64,000 nt of DNA from Paenibacillus senegalimassiliensis (GTDB lineage: Bacteria; Bacillota; Bacilli; Paenibacillales; Paenibacillaceae). The DNA lies in contig NZ_LN909045.1 of the NCBI RefSeq assembly GCF_001486585.1, positions 853,175 to 917,174 of the forward strand, in the 5' to 3' direction. Positions 45,569-54,489 of this stretch are shown here, piece by piece. The position numbers were made by a program, and so were the translations under genes. The stretch's first letter is position 1. Each line of letters opens with the position of its first letter. The notes under the pieces were generated by a model. That model was not told where the DNA came from. It saw only the letters and a list, made by a program, of their open reading frames with translations, and searched no databases.

Positions 45569-46615
45569 CTACAAATAGACCTCAGCAATGGAGACTTCCC
45601 GTTCCTTGGACAGGTCCACAAACCGGGTGTCGGTCTGGATGAGCGGACGGAAGAAGTCGGTATGATTGGTCATGACGATGGAGCCGGACTCGCCTGAGTT
45701 CAGCAGGACTTTCTTGCCGATGAAGTTCGGCAGCAGATGACGGATGAGCGCTTGGGTAGGCTCAGGGCTCAGCTTGCCAAAGCTAAGGCTATTCAGTTCA
45801 CGAAGCACGGACAACAGCTCCTGCTTGGAACCATAGACCCGGTTGGAGGTCATAGCTGAATAGACATCGGCCACGGCAGCAATCTTGGCATAAGGGTGAA
45901 TCTCAGGACCTCGCAGGCCATGAGGATAGCCGCTGCCATCCTCCCGTTCATGATGCTGTAGGGCCACCAGGGCCGAGAGTTCGTCGCCCGTCGATTCCAT
46001 AATAATGTCATGGCCGTAGGTGGCATGAAGCTTAACCTCCTCAAATTCCTCGAGGGTTAGCTTACCTGGCTTGGACAAAATGCTTGCAGGCACTTTGCAT
46101 TTGCCGATGTCGAGCAGGTAGCCAGCTTTGCCGACCTGATGGGCTTCTTCCTGAGAATAGCCAAGCCAAGCGGCGATATAATAACATAGCATGCCCACCT
46201 GCATGGAGTGATTGTATGTATAGTTATCATCGTCCTCAATAGCAAGCAGCAAAGAGACGACATCCTTCTGGCCTTCTAACTCCGAGAGGAGTGGCTTCAT
46301 TAGTTCGTCCACTTTGGACTCATTAAATTTGCCGTTAGTTAGCGCTTCCAAAAATATTTCTTCAAACTTGTCTACTCCTTCGTCCAAATAAGCCTTCGCC
46401 CGTTGAACCGGATTTGCGATTCGCCCGGAGGATGGGAAATCGACATGGACGGTCTTGGGCTCGATATCTACATAATCGATACCATGCTGTATCAGCTTAG
46501 CAATAGCTTCATTCGTCAACTCGGACCCCTTCTGTAGGACAAAGACGCCAAAATGATTAAATACATCGTGTTGTAGAAGGTCGCCGGGACTGAGTTCCAT
46601 AATATGTACTTTCAC
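45569..46615 (-). CDS. HD-GYP domain protein with degenerate HD motif
   Basis: A 348-aa cytoplasmic protein. The N-terminal part (1-120) has no clear domain; the HD-GYP domain runs from about 135 to 300. HHEREDGSGYP keeps the GYP signature and HATYGHDI the third His. But the HD pair, normally LLHDIGK, reads YLLDIGK: the metal-binding His is Leu. Cyclic-di-GMP hydrolysis may therefore be lost, leaving a binding or sensing role. GTG 46615 follows GAGGTG; the longer frame is leader. Promoter at 46680-46652. Confidence 0.88.
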   Translation of the reverse strand: MKVHIMELSPGDLLQHDVFNHFGVFVLQKGSELTNEAIAKLIQHGIDYVDIEPKTVHVDFPSSGRIANPVQRAKAYLDEGVDKFEEIFLEALTNGKFNESKVDELMKPLLSELEGQKDVVSLLLAIEDDDNYTYNHSMQVGMLCYYIAAWLGYSQEEAHQVGKAGYLLDIGKCKVPASILSKPGKLTLEEFEEVKLHATYGHDIIMESTGDELSALVALQHHEREDGSGYPHGLRGPEIHPYAKIAAVADVYSAMTSNRVYGSKQELLSVLRELNSLSFGKLSPEPTQALIRHLLPNFIGKKVLLNSGESGSIVMTNHTDFFRPLIQTDTRFVDLSKEREVSIAEVYL

Positions 46616-46651
46616 GGGCGATGACACCTCATACTCTTCAGTTTTATTTTT

Positions 46652-46680
46652 ATAATAGCAGGGAATAAATGGGTTGACAA
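46652..46680 (-). promoter_or_regulatory. SigA promoter of the HD-GYP gene
   Basis: Minus strand: -35 TTGTCA (46680-46675), a 17-base spacer and -10 TATTAT (46657-46652). In the same gap a plus-strand TATAAT at 46791-46796 may serve the phosphoesterase gene. Confidence 0.7.
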
Positions 46681-46859
46681 TGAGGAATATGGGCCGATGG
46701 TCATTGTGTAGTGCGGAGGGTCCGGTGCTTATGGCGTGGGTGCCTGTCGGCAAGATGGATTATAGCGAGACAATGATGAATTCAAAGGTATATAATACTC
46801 ATTGAACTCTAAAATTTGAAACAGGCCGGACAGACCGAAAGGCAAGGAGGCAATTCACG

Positions 46860-48305
46860 ATGCCGGAGACGAACCCGGAAACGTTAACGATATTGTATAC
46901 CAATGATATTCATAGCCACTTTGAAACGATGGGGCCCATCGCGGCAATGGTGGATCAAGCGCGCAGCGATGCGCCTGGCGAGGTGCTCCTGCTTGATATT
47001 GGCGACCATATGGATCGGGCAGCCGTCGAAACGGAAGGCACGATGGGCAAGGCCAACGTGGAGGTTATCAATCTGATGGGATATGATGCGATCACGATTG
47101 GCAACAATGAAGGCCTGACCTTCACGCCAGCGCAAATAAAACAAGCTTATGCTGATCTGCATAGTCCGGTGGTGTGTGGCAATATAGTAGATAGAGAGAC
47201 AGGCAATTCTCCGGAATGGATGAAGCGCAGTTTAATTTTGAGCAAGGGGGGCATCAAGATTGGTTTGGTGGCGGCCACCGCGGCATTCGCCGAATTTTAT
47301 GAGCTATTGGGCCTGAATTCCTTAGATCCCTTGAAGACTATTGCTCGTGATGTTCACGAATTGCGTGATCAGGTTGATCTTGTAGTTGTCATGTCCCATT
47401 TGGGCCTGCCCATGGATCGAGAGTTGGCTGAGCAAATTTCTGGTATCGACCTTATTATCGGCGGGCATACCCACCATCTGCTGGAGGTTCCCTTGCAGGT
47501 CGGAGACACGACTATTACGGCTGCGGGCAAGTTCGGTGCCTATTTAGGCAAGATGATTATTCGCCTGACGGAGGAAGAGGGTGAGGGCCTGGGCTTTGTG
47601 ATCGAAGGTCAATGTCTCCCTGTCAATATGGATAACAGTGCTGGGCGGATAGACGAAGCTATCGCCCTACAGCAGGCCCGGGCCCGGCAGCGGTTGACTC
47701 ACGCCGTTGCCATAACAGATCGGGAGCTCCCGCTTGAGTATGCGACTGAATCTCCCTTTGGCAATCTGCTGGCTCAGGCAGTACGCCGTTATACGGGCAG
47801 CGATTTCTCGCTGGTGAACAGCGGACAATTGCTCTCCAGCTTGCCGGCTGGAACGATCAGTGAAGGTATGCTGCATGAACGGTGTCCATCCCCCATCAAT
47901 CCTTGCACGATGAAGCTTTCTGGACGAGACATTTTGTACAGTCTGGAGGAGTCTCTGCTGGAAGATATGGTTAGCAAGGAGATCAAGGGGTATGGATTCC
48001 GGGGGAAGGTACTGGGCGGCTTATGTGTGGACGGCCTGGAGGTCATCTATGCCCCGCAGGCGGCGCCTTATCAGCGGATTACTCAGGTTATGCTGAAAGG
48101 TGTGCCAATCCAGCCGGAGCAAGCTTATACCGTAGGTACGCTCGATATGTTCTCCTTCGGCATTGGATATGAACGTTTGCAGCATGGTACGGAGAAGCGG
48201 TATATGCTGCCGGACTTCCTGCGTGACCTGCTGCGGATAGAACTGCAAATTCCTGAATCGACGGAAACCTGTTTTCAATTGCGGTGGAAAAAAGTAGAAT
48301 ATTAG
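46860..48305 (+). CDS. Metallophosphoesterase/5'-nucleotidase family protein (YunD-like)
   Basis: A 481-aa protein without signal peptide, so intracellular. The metal-binding motifs are in order: YTNDIHSHF near 14, DIGDHMDR near 46, GNNEG near 81 (GNHE in most relatives), VMSHLG near 177 and GGHTHH near 200. The C-terminal 5'-nucleotidase domain spans about 285-470. Nucleotides or nucleotide sugars are likely substrates. SD AAGGAGG. Ten bases separate it from uppP, so they are probably one transcript. Confidence 0.9.
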   Translation: MPETNPETLTILYTNDIHSHFETMGPIAAMVDQARSDAPGEVLLLDIGDHMDRAAVETEGTMGKANVEVINLMGYDAITIGNNEGLTFTPAQIKQAYADLHSPVVCGNIVDRETGNSPEWMKRSLILSKGGIKIGLVAATAAFAEFYELLGLNSLDPLKTIARDVHELRDQVDLVVVMSHLGLPMDRELAEQISGIDLIIGGHTHHLLEVPLQVGDTTITAAGKFGAYLGKMIIRLTEEEGEGLGFVIEGQCLPVNMDNSAGRIDEAIALQQARARQRLTHAVAITDRELPLEYATESPFGNLLAQAVRRYTGSDFSLVNSGQLLSSLPAGTISEGMLHERCPSPINPCTMKLSGRDILYSLEESLLEDMVSKEIKGYGFRGKVLGGLCVDGLEVIYAPQAAPYQRITQVMLKGVPIQPEQAYTVGTLDMFSFGIGYERLQHGTEKRYMLPDFLRDLLRIELQIPESTETCFQLRWKKVEY

Positions 48306-48314
48306 GAGGGGCCG

Positions 48315-49142
48315 ATGAGTTTTATTGTTGCGATTATATTAGCGATCGTAGAGGGCCTGACAGAATTTATTCCCGTTTCATCAACGGGGCATATGATTTT
48401 AACCGCCAAGCTGATGGGGTATAATGACCAGTCCCCGGAAATGAAGACCTTCGAAATTGTCATCCAGCTTGGAGCTATTCTGGCCATGGCGCTGGTGTAC
48501 CGCGAGCGAATTGCCCATATGCTAGGTCTCAGCAAAAAGATTACGGTAGTGGACCGCCACGCTCCTGCGGGACGGCTGGATCTGTTTCATGTTATTCTGG
48601 GTATACTGCCAGCATTGATTGTCGGTTACTTCTTTCGTGATTTCATCAAGAGTCTGTTCAGCTCTCAGACCGTCCTGTGGGCTCTTGTGGCCGGCGGGAT
48701 ATTTATGATTTTTGCTGAATGGTTCTCCAAGCACAAAGCGAATGTTACGGCCCCCGGTATGGATCAGATTACGTACAAGCAAGCCTTGCTGATCGGATTA
48801 TATCAATGTATCTCCGTATTGTGGCCGGGCTTCTCCCGTTCGGGCTCCACGATTGCAGGAGGCATGCTTAGTGGTGTTAGCTACAAGGCAGCGGCGGATT
48901 TCTCATTTTTGATCGCTATTCCTATCATGTGTGCGGTATCCGGTTATGAGATGCTGGATTCTTACCGTTATCTGACCTCTGACACCATAGGATATTTTGT
49001 CATTGGCTTTATTGTTGCTTTTATCGTGGCCTATGTTGTTGTACTTGCATTCTTTAAGCTGATTCAGAGAATTCAGCTTCGCCATTTTGCTTATTACCGC
49101 TTTGTTCTAGCGGCTGTATTCTGGATTTTCATTATGCGTTAA
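48315..49142 (+). CDS. uppP: Undecaprenyl-diphosphate phosphatase
   Basis: A 275-aa integral membrane phosphatase that recycles the lipid carrier of peptidoglycan synthesis and can raise bacitracin resistance. The diagnostic motifs are EGLTEFIPVSSTGH near 13-26 and PGFSRSGSTIAGGM near 172-185, which form the active site with its Glu, His and Arg. About eight helices are predicted. SD AGGAGGGG. The N-terminal reentrant loop is complete. Confidence 0.96.
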   Translation: MSFIVAIILAIVEGLTEFIPVSSTGHMILTAKLMGYNDQSPEMKTFEIVIQLGAILAMALVYRERIAHMLGLSKKITVVDRHAPAGRLDLFHVILGILPALIVGYFFRDFIKSLFSSQTVLWALVAGGIFMIFAEWFSKHKANVTAPGMDQITYKQALLIGLYQCISVLWPGFSRSGSTIAGGMLSGVSYKAAADFSFLIAIPIMCAVSGYEMLDSYRYLTSDTIGYFVIGFIVAFIVAYVVVLAFFKLIQRIQLRHFAYYRFVLAAVFWIFIMR

Positions 49143-49225
49143 TTCGCCTCACGACATAAGTGATGCTTGGAGAAGACCGTTAATTCCAGAGACATACAAT
49201 CCCAAACAGAGATGGATGTGGAAGT

Positions 49226-50323
49226 ATGCGGTTAATACCCGTTAGCTCCTTACGAGCCGGGATGAAACTCGGCAAAAAGATTTATAATGAAGATGGAATC
49301 ATTTTACTGTCGGAAAATGCGGAGCTTAGCGACGCCATCATTCGGCGTTTGCGGAGCCATGGACTGGAATTTATTTATATAGAAGATTCCCGAACGGACG
49401 ATGTGGTCATTCCGGAAATGATTGCAGAGGAGACCCAGCGTCGCGCGCTCTCGGAGATTCGAACTCATTTTCGCAAATGGGCAGGCCCTGCCGTGAAAGG
49501 TGTGGCCTACCCTTATTTAGGTAAAGCCTTCTCCGGGATTGTTGAGTCCATTATCGGTGATCTCAGCGGACGTGATGATGCCATGATTATGCTGATGAGC
49601 ATGAATAGTATGGATCACTATCTGTATCGTCATTCGCTGAATGTATGCGTGTATACGTTGCTGCTTGGGCAGCTTCATGGTTATAGCAAGGAAGAATTGA
49701 CGACGCTGGGGCTGGGAGCGCTGCTGCATGACATCGGTAAAACCAAGCTATCGCTGGAGGTATTGAACAAGCCTTCACGCTTGACCGATGAGGAATATAA
49801 CCTAATTAAGCAGCATCCTGAGCTTGGCTTCAAAATACTGAAGAGCGAGCCCGGGATTCCTCTTGTCTCGGCGCATTGCGCTTATCAACACCATGAGAAG
49901 ATAGATGGAACAGGCTATCCACGCGGGATAAAGGGAGACGAAATTCATGAGTTCGCCCGCTGGATTGCCATTACGGATGCGTATGACGCGATGACGACAC
50001 ATCGGGTGTATCGCAAGGCCATGCTCCCGCATCAGGCGATCGAAGTGTTGTATGCTGGCTGTGGGGAATGGTACGAGAAGTCGAAGTTGGAGCTCTTCCG
50101 CGATCGGGTGGCCATATACCCCCTGGGCATGACCGTCAAGCTTAACACGGGAGAGACTGGCGTCGTCGTCAAGATTCATGGACATACCCCGCAAAGACCC
50201 ATAGTTCGAGTGTTAGCGGATGCAGGTGGTCAGGATTTGAAGAGTCCTTACGAAATAGATTTATCCGTACAGCTCTCTATTGTAGTGACGGAATTGGACG
50301 GAATGGATGGTGAACAAGTATGA
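49226..50323 (+). CDS. HD-GYP domain cyclic-di-GMP phosphodiesterase
   Basis: A 365-aa cytoplasmic protein. The HD-GYP domain (about 120-310) is complete: HSLNV, LLHDIGK, QHPELG, HHEKIDGTGYP and the ITDAYDAMTTHRVY block. Hydrolysis of c-di-GMP is expected. Unlike the minus-strand paralogue at 45569, the HD pair is intact. The N-terminal part (1-100) resembles that protein (S-L-x-x-G-x-x-L and a SEN/KGSEL-type strand). SD unclear (GATGTGGAAGT). Its last four bases overlap yfkAB. Confidence 0.9.
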   Translation: MRLIPVSSLRAGMKLGKKIYNEDGIILLSENAELSDAIIRRLRSHGLEFIYIEDSRTDDVVIPEMIAEETQRRALSEIRTHFRKWAGPAVKGVAYPYLGKAFSGIVESIIGDLSGRDDAMIMLMSMNSMDHYLYRHSLNVCVYTLLLGQLHGYSKEELTTLGLGALLHDIGKTKLSLEVLNKPSRLTDEEYNLIKQHPELGFKILKSEPGIPLVSAHCAYQHHEKIDGTGYPRGIKGDEIHEFARWIAITDAYDAMTTHRVYRKAMLPHQAIEVLYAGCGEWYEKSKLELFRDRVAIYPLGMTVKLNTGETGVVVKIHGHTPQRPIVRVLADAGGQDLKSPYEIDLSVQLSIVVTELDGMDGEQV

Positions 50324-51462
50324 TAAATAAACATACACAAGATACAATTTTTGCCGATAAAAAAATTAGCCCCAGTTATGATCCGTGGGACCCGATTGTC
50401 TCTCTGCGGGAATTCGGCCGTCATGTGCTGACCAGCGTCGAGCTGACGGTAACCAATTTATGCAATATGCGGTGTGAGCATTGCGCCGTGGGGGACAGCC
50501 TCGTCATGAAGGAGCCTGAGCAATTACCCTTGCCGCTGATCTTGAAATCGCTGGATCAGGTAGAGCACCTGAAGACGATCAGTATTACGGGAGGAGAGCC
50601 AACCTTCCGGCGCAAGACGGTCGAGGAGAAGATAGTCCCGTTGCTCAAATATGCCAAGGAGCGGGGCATACGCTCTCAAATTAACTCTAACCTGACCTTG
50701 GACTATGACCGCTACGAACCCTTGCTTCGTTATTTGGACGTCATGCACATCTCGTTCAACTATACGAGTGAGCAAGATTTCCATGAAGTCGGGTTTGCTC
50801 GCAGTGGCCATTCAGTTCCTGCGCAAGCGGCGTACAACATGTATAATAAAATGATCGACAATACGCGCAAACTAAGTGAAGCAGGCATGTTTATTTCCGC
50901 AGAGTCCATGATTAACTACCGGACCCACCATAAGCTCCCGGAGATTCACAAGCTGATTGTGGAGATGGGCTGCCAGCGACATGAGGTTCATCCCATGTAT
51001 GCGGCTGATTTCGCGGAGGGCTTGCCGGTCCTGGAACTGAGTGACATGCGAGCTTCGATTCATTCACTGCTGGATGCCCGAGATCCCTCGCTCTGGATGT
51101 TGTTTGGAACGCTGCCGTTCTTTGCCTGCAACCCTAACGAGGAGGACCAGGCTCTGCTTCGCCGCTTGCGGCAAGAGCCGAATGTAACGGTGCGCAATGA
51201 CCCGGATGGGCGAAACCGCGTGAACGTGAACATGTTTACCGGGGATGTGTATGTCACGGACTTTGCCGCTATCCCGGCTTTTGGGAACGTGCAGGATGGG
51301 CGCCTGGATGACATTTTTGAGCGTTGGCTGACCCGGCATCCACTGAATCAAACGGTCAATTGCCACTGCGATGCAGCCGCTTGCTGCGGACCTAACTTGC
51401 TAGTTGCCGATATGTATTACAAGCAGACGGATTTCAAAAACCGCCGAGCAATCACATTATAG
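50320..51462 (+). CDS. yfkAB: Radical SAM protein YfkAB
   Basis: A 380-aa radical SAM enzyme. The 4Fe-4S cysteines lie in CNMRCEHC near 47-54, followed by the SAM-binding GGEP near 88. The C-terminal region has the extra cluster motif CHCDAAACCGP near 348, typical of YfkAB. The reaction is unknown. ATG overlaps the HD-GYP stop (ATGA), so the pair is coupled. The single gene matches the two fused B. subtilis frames. Confidence 0.9.
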   Translation: MINKHTQDTIFADKKISPSYDPWDPIVSLREFGRHVLTSVELTVTNLCNMRCEHCAVGDSLVMKEPEQLPLPLILKSLDQVEHLKTISITGGEPTFRRKTVEEKIVPLLKYAKERGIRSQINSNLTLDYDRYEPLLRYLDVMHISFNYTSEQDFHEVGFARSGHSVPAQAAYNMYNKMIDNTRKLSEAGMFISAESMINYRTHHKLPEIHKLIVEMGCQRHEVHPMYAADFAEGLPVLELSDMRASIHSLLDARDPSLWMLFGTLPFFACNPNEEDQALLRRLRQEPNVTVRNDPDGRNRVNVNMFTGDVYVTDFAAIPAFGNVQDGRLDDIFERWLTRHPLNQTVNCHCDAAACCGPNLLVADMYYKQTDFKNRRAITL

Positions 51463-51478
51463 AAAAGAGGCGTTTTTC

Positions 51479-52843
51479 GTGCCTGTTCCACCCGATGGAC
51501 ATACTGAGATAGAACTTGGCAAGCTGATCTGGAATTTGCTATTGGTTTTTATTCTTGTTTTTTTGAATGGATTTTTTGTCGCTGCGGAATTCTCGCTGGT
51601 GAAGGTCCGTCAATCGCGATTGACCCAATTGGTTCGAGAGGGTAACCGAAGAGCTAATTATGCACTTAAGGTTAATCACCGTCTGGATACGTATTTGTCA
51701 GCCACCCAGCTTGGCATTACCTTGGCCTCGCTGGGGCTGGGGTGGGTAGGGGAGCCAGCGGTTTCGGAACTGCTAATTGAACCCCTGATGCATAAGGCTG
51801 GTGCTACTGACCCTACGCTAATCTCGACAGTATCTGTGGCGGTTGGGTTTGCGATCATTACCTTCTTACATATTGTCATGGGTGAGTTAGCTCCTAAATC
51901 ATTGGCTATTCAAAAATCGGAGGAGACCTCCCTGTGGCTGTCATGGCCACTCTTGATGTTCTATCGATTGTTCTTGCCTGTAATTTGGCTGCTTAATGCA
52001 GCAGCTAACGGGGTATTGCGGCTGGTCGGCATTGAGCCAGTGAATGAAAACGAAGCGGCTCACTCCGAAGAAGAAATTCGCATCCTGATGGATCAAAGCG
52101 CAAGAAGCGGAGTGATCGACAAGGATGAAATGAAGCTGATGGACAACTTGTTCGATTTCTCGGATATGCTGGCCAGGGAAGTTATGTTGCCCCGCACGGA
52201 TATGGATTGCTTATACACCAACCTGAGTTGGGAAGAGAATATGCGAATTGTGGCAGAGACCAAGCATTCCCGGTATCCGGTTGCGGTAGAAGATAAGGAC
52301 CAGATCATGGGGTTCGTCCATATTACCGATCTGTTGTTGCCTGATCCAGATAAGACGCTGGATTTGGCAGAGATGGTACGTCCTATTCTAAATGTTCCGG
52401 AATCCATGGAAGTCAGCCATGTCCTTCGTTTAATGCAGAAGAAGCATGCTCAGTTGACGCTGGTCGTTGATGAATATGGAGGAACAGCGGGGTTGCTGAC
52501 TGCCGAGGAGATTCTGGAAGAGATCGTGGGAGACTTGCATGATGAATTCGAGGATGAACGCCCGGAGATTGAGAAGTTGACCGAAGGCGTCTTCTCCGTC
52601 GATGGCCGCTTGCTGATTGAAGAGGTCAATGAATTGGTCGGTAGCGAGATTGAAGACGAAGAAGTGGACTCCATCGGGGGCTGGTTGTTTAAAGAATTGG
52701 AAGGCGCTCCGGTGAAGGGGAAGAGAAAACAACTGGACCGTTATCTGTTCGAAGTGGAGGAAGCGAGCCGCTTGCGGATTACACGGGTGAAGGTGGTCCG
52801 TCTGGCTATTGAAGAACCCGATGAAGAGGTTGAGGAAGGATAG
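51479..52843 (+). CDS. CNNM/HlyC-CorC family membrane protein with CBS domains
   Basis: A 454-aa protein. The N-terminal DUF21 domain has four hydrophobic segments (about 20-200) with NGFFVAAEFSLVKVRQSRL and GELAPKSLAIQKSEE. Two CBS domains follow (about 215-345; MLPRTDMD and VVDEYGGTAGLLT), then a CorC_HlyC domain to the end (VDGRLLIEEVNELVG). These proteins are Mg2+/Co2+ or Na+-linked exporters, often called hemolysin-like. GTG 51479 lies eight bases after AAGAGG and after the yfkAB stop. Confidence 0.92.
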   Translation: MPVPPDGHTEIELGKLIWNLLLVFILVFLNGFFVAAEFSLVKVRQSRLTQLVREGNRRANYALKVNHRLDTYLSATQLGITLASLGLGWVGEPAVSELLIEPLMHKAGATDPTLISTVSVAVGFAIITFLHIVMGELAPKSLAIQKSEETSLWLSWPLLMFYRLFLPVIWLLNAAANGVLRLVGIEPVNENEAAHSEEEIRILMDQSARSGVIDKDEMKLMDNLFDFSDMLAREVMLPRTDMDCLYTNLSWEENMRIVAETKHSRYPVAVEDKDQIMGFVHITDLLLPDPDKTLDLAEMVRPILNVPESMEVSHVLRLMQKKHAQLTLVVDEYGGTAGLLTAEEILEEIVGDLHDEFEDERPEIEKLTEGVFSVDGRLLIEEVNELVGSEIEDEEVDSIGGWLFKELEGAPVKGKRKQLDRYLFEVEEASRLRITRVKVVRLAIEEPDEEVEEG

Positions 52844-52872
52844 GACTGGTCCTACCTTGCTGAAAGAATATG

Positions 52873-52913
52873 AACGCCGTGTTTCTGTGAAAGCAGGAAC
52901 ACGGCGTTTTTTT
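52873..52913 (+). terminator. Rho-independent terminator of the CNNM-like gene
   Basis: AACGCCGTGTT pairs with AACACGGCGTT, with an inner TTCTG/CAGGAA stem, followed by seven T. Confidence 0.92.
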
Positions 52914-52997
52914 GTCTTTTCCGGGAAATGGGTTCATAAACTGGGCATTCGTCATATCTTAGTGATAGGAAATATTCTGTCAAAGGAGGAAATTGGT

Positions 52998-53216
52998 TTG
53001 AGCCAGCCTCAAGAACGCGTGTATTATCCCTTTGTCGGCCCCTTTGATCCATGTCCGCCGATCACGCCGAAAACCTACAGCACCCCTCCGCAGCTATTTA
53101 TTCATTTTCAACCTATGAACCTGCCGCAGTTCAGTCCGGCCGAAGCCTTAAAGCTAGGTACGTTGTGGCCTGCCTTGTACAGTCCTTATGAATCCAAATG
53201 GGGGAAGGGACGGTGA
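52998..53216 (+). CDS. cotJA: Spore coat protein CotJA
   Basis: A 72-aa spore coat component. The family pattern is PFDPCPPITPKTYSTPPQLF near 14-33 and the C-terminal LGTLWPALYSPYE. The start is TTG 52998: AAAGGAGG lies eight bases upstream and no ATG is near. It begins the cotJABC operon, in Bacillus a SigE unit for inner coat proteins. It ends four bases before cotJB. Confidence 0.92.
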   Translation: MSQPQERVYYPFVGPFDPCPPITPKTYSTPPQLFIHFQPMNLPQFSPAEALKLGTLWPALYSPYESKWGKGR

Positions 53217-53220
53217 CCTC

Positions 53221-53499
53221 ATGACGACGGAGAACCAATACTTGCCGTGTGACGAGCAGTATTATGAGTTGCTGGAAAAGTTGCAGGCCCTTGATTTTGT
53301 ATTGGTCGAGCTCAACTTGTACCTGGATACGCATCCCGATGATTTGAAGGCGATTGAACAATTCAATCAACTAACGCAGGAGCGGACTCAGCTTGCTAAC
53401 CATTTTCAACAACTATATGGTCCTTTGCAGAACTTTGGACGTGCTTATTCCAAGTATCCTTGGGAATGGTCACAAAGCCCTTGGCCTTGGCAAGTGTAG
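53221..53499 (+). CDS. cotJB: Spore coat protein CotJB
   Basis: A 92-aa protein of the CotJB family. Conserved parts are YYELLEKLQALDFVLVELNL near 14-33, HPDD near 38, and the aromatic tail GPLQNFG-x(6)-YPWEW-x(4)-PWPWQV. ATG 53221 follows GGGAAGGGA; the longer frame overlaps cotJA. It lies between cotJA and cotJC and is needed for coat assembly of CotJC in Bacillus. Confidence 0.93.
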   Translation: MTTENQYLPCDEQYYELLEKLQALDFVLVELNLYLDTHPDDLKAIEQFNQLTQERTQLANHFQQLYGPLQNFGRAYSKYPWEWSQSPWPWQV

Positions 53500-53551
53500 G
53501 CTTCATCTACAGGCGATTTGCCTGGATGCTAAAGGAGGTTGAACGGACGAC

Positions 53552-54121
53552 ATGTGGGTATATGAGAAAAAACTGCAATACCCGGTTCGTGTGGGCAAAT
53601 GCGACCCGCGAATGGCAAAGCTGCTGATCGAGCAATATGGCGGGGCTGATGGGGAGCTGGCGGCGGCGTTACGTTACATGAATCAACGGTATACGATTCC
53701 GGATAAAATCATTGGCCTGCTAACCGATATCTCCACCGAGGAGTTTGCCCACCTCGAGATGATTGCAACGATGGTCTACAAACTGACCAAGGACGCTACC
53801 GTGGAACAACTCAAGGAAGCAGGAATGGCTCCTTATTACGTTAATCACGATCATGCGTTGTTCTACGAGAACGCTGGCGGAGTCCCCTTTACGGCAACCT
53901 ATATTGCGGCAAAAGGCGATCCCATTGCTGATTTGTATGAGGATATTGCCGCGGAAGAAAAGGCGCGGGCTACATACCAGTGGCTAATCGACATGACCGA
54001 TGACGTGGATATTCAGGATGGCCTGAAATTCCTGCGTGAGCGTGAAGTTGTGCACAGCTTGCGGTTCCGTGAAGCGGTGGAGATTTTGAAGGATGAGCAA
54101 GGGAAGAAGACAGTGTTCTAG
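53552..54121 (+). CDS. cotJC: Spore coat manganese catalase CotJC
   Basis: A 189-aa ferritin-like protein of the manganese catalase family, located in the spore coat. The metal-site residues are in DGELAAALRYMNQRY near 33-47, STEEFAHLEMI near 66-76 and EDIAAEEKARATYQWL near 130-145 with the last His in REREVVHSLRF. SD AAAGGAGG. It closes the cotJ operon before a terminator. Confidence 0.95.
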   Translation: MWVYEKKLQYPVRVGKCDPRMAKLLIEQYGGADGELAAALRYMNQRYTIPDKIIGLLTDISTEEFAHLEMIATMVYKLTKDATVEQLKEAGMAPYYVNHDHALFYENAGGVPFTATYIAAKGDPIADLYEDIAAEEKARATYQWLIDMTDDVDIQDGLKFLREREVVHSLRFREAVEILKDEQGKKTVF

Positions 54122-54151
54122 TTTGTCTTTGTCTAACGGAGAAAAGCCAAT

Positions 54152-54190
54152 GCAGCAGGTTAGGGGGAATCCCGCTACTTGCTGCTTTTT
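54152..54190 (+). terminator. Rho-independent terminator of cotJABC
   Basis: GCAGCAGGT pairs with ACTTGCTGC (one wobble), with an inner GGG/CCC stem, followed by five T. Confidence 0.85.
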
Positions 54191-54195
54191 GTTTG

Positions 54196-54280
54196 CTATA
54201 TAAGTTGAACTAAAGAAAAGGCATAACAAGCAAGCGAGAAAAATGATTCTGAAGAAGCGGAGCGTTCGCAACTTATATAG
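54196..54280 (+). repeat. 85-bp element with perfect 12-bp inverted ends
   Basis: CTATATAAGTTG (54196-54207) and CAACTTATATAG (54269-54280) bound 61 bases of non-coding DNA. The size and ends fit a MITE or similar palindromic repeat. No second copy was found in this window. The rest of the 54122-54489 gap holds a terminator before it and a cre-bearing leader after it. Confidence 0.5.
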
Positions 54281-54440
54281 TTTTAATAGATAGGAGCTGG
54301 TAGTATACTATTTTCTGGACGAGCTGTATTCCTTACACCTGCCTATCTTATTTCTGGTAATCCGAAAAAAGAACCCCCTAATACGAAATCCTGCACGTTT
54401 CTTTGATTCTATGCACCAAGTACAATAGAAGCGTGACAGG

Positions 54441-54454
54441 TGAAAGTGCTTTCA
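54441..54454 (+). promoter_or_regulatory. cre (CcpA) site before the LplB-type importer genes
   Basis: TGAAAGTGCTTTCA fits the cre consensus at 13 of 14 positions. A -10-like TACAAT lies upstream (54420-54425), so CcpA here would act as a roadblock just after the start site. Confidence 0.6.
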
Positions 54455-54489
54455 AAAGCAGAAACTAGCTAACCTGGAGGTCAGAGGGG

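Noticed and set aside
52842..52855. TAGGACTGGTCCTA palindrome at the CNNM-like stop
   Set aside because: A short 6-bp stem at the stop codon next to a much stronger terminator; likely chance.
52950..52990. SigE promoter for cotJA
   Set aside because: CATATC and AAATATTCT are present but the gap is about 12 bases and the -10 matches poorly, so no call is made.
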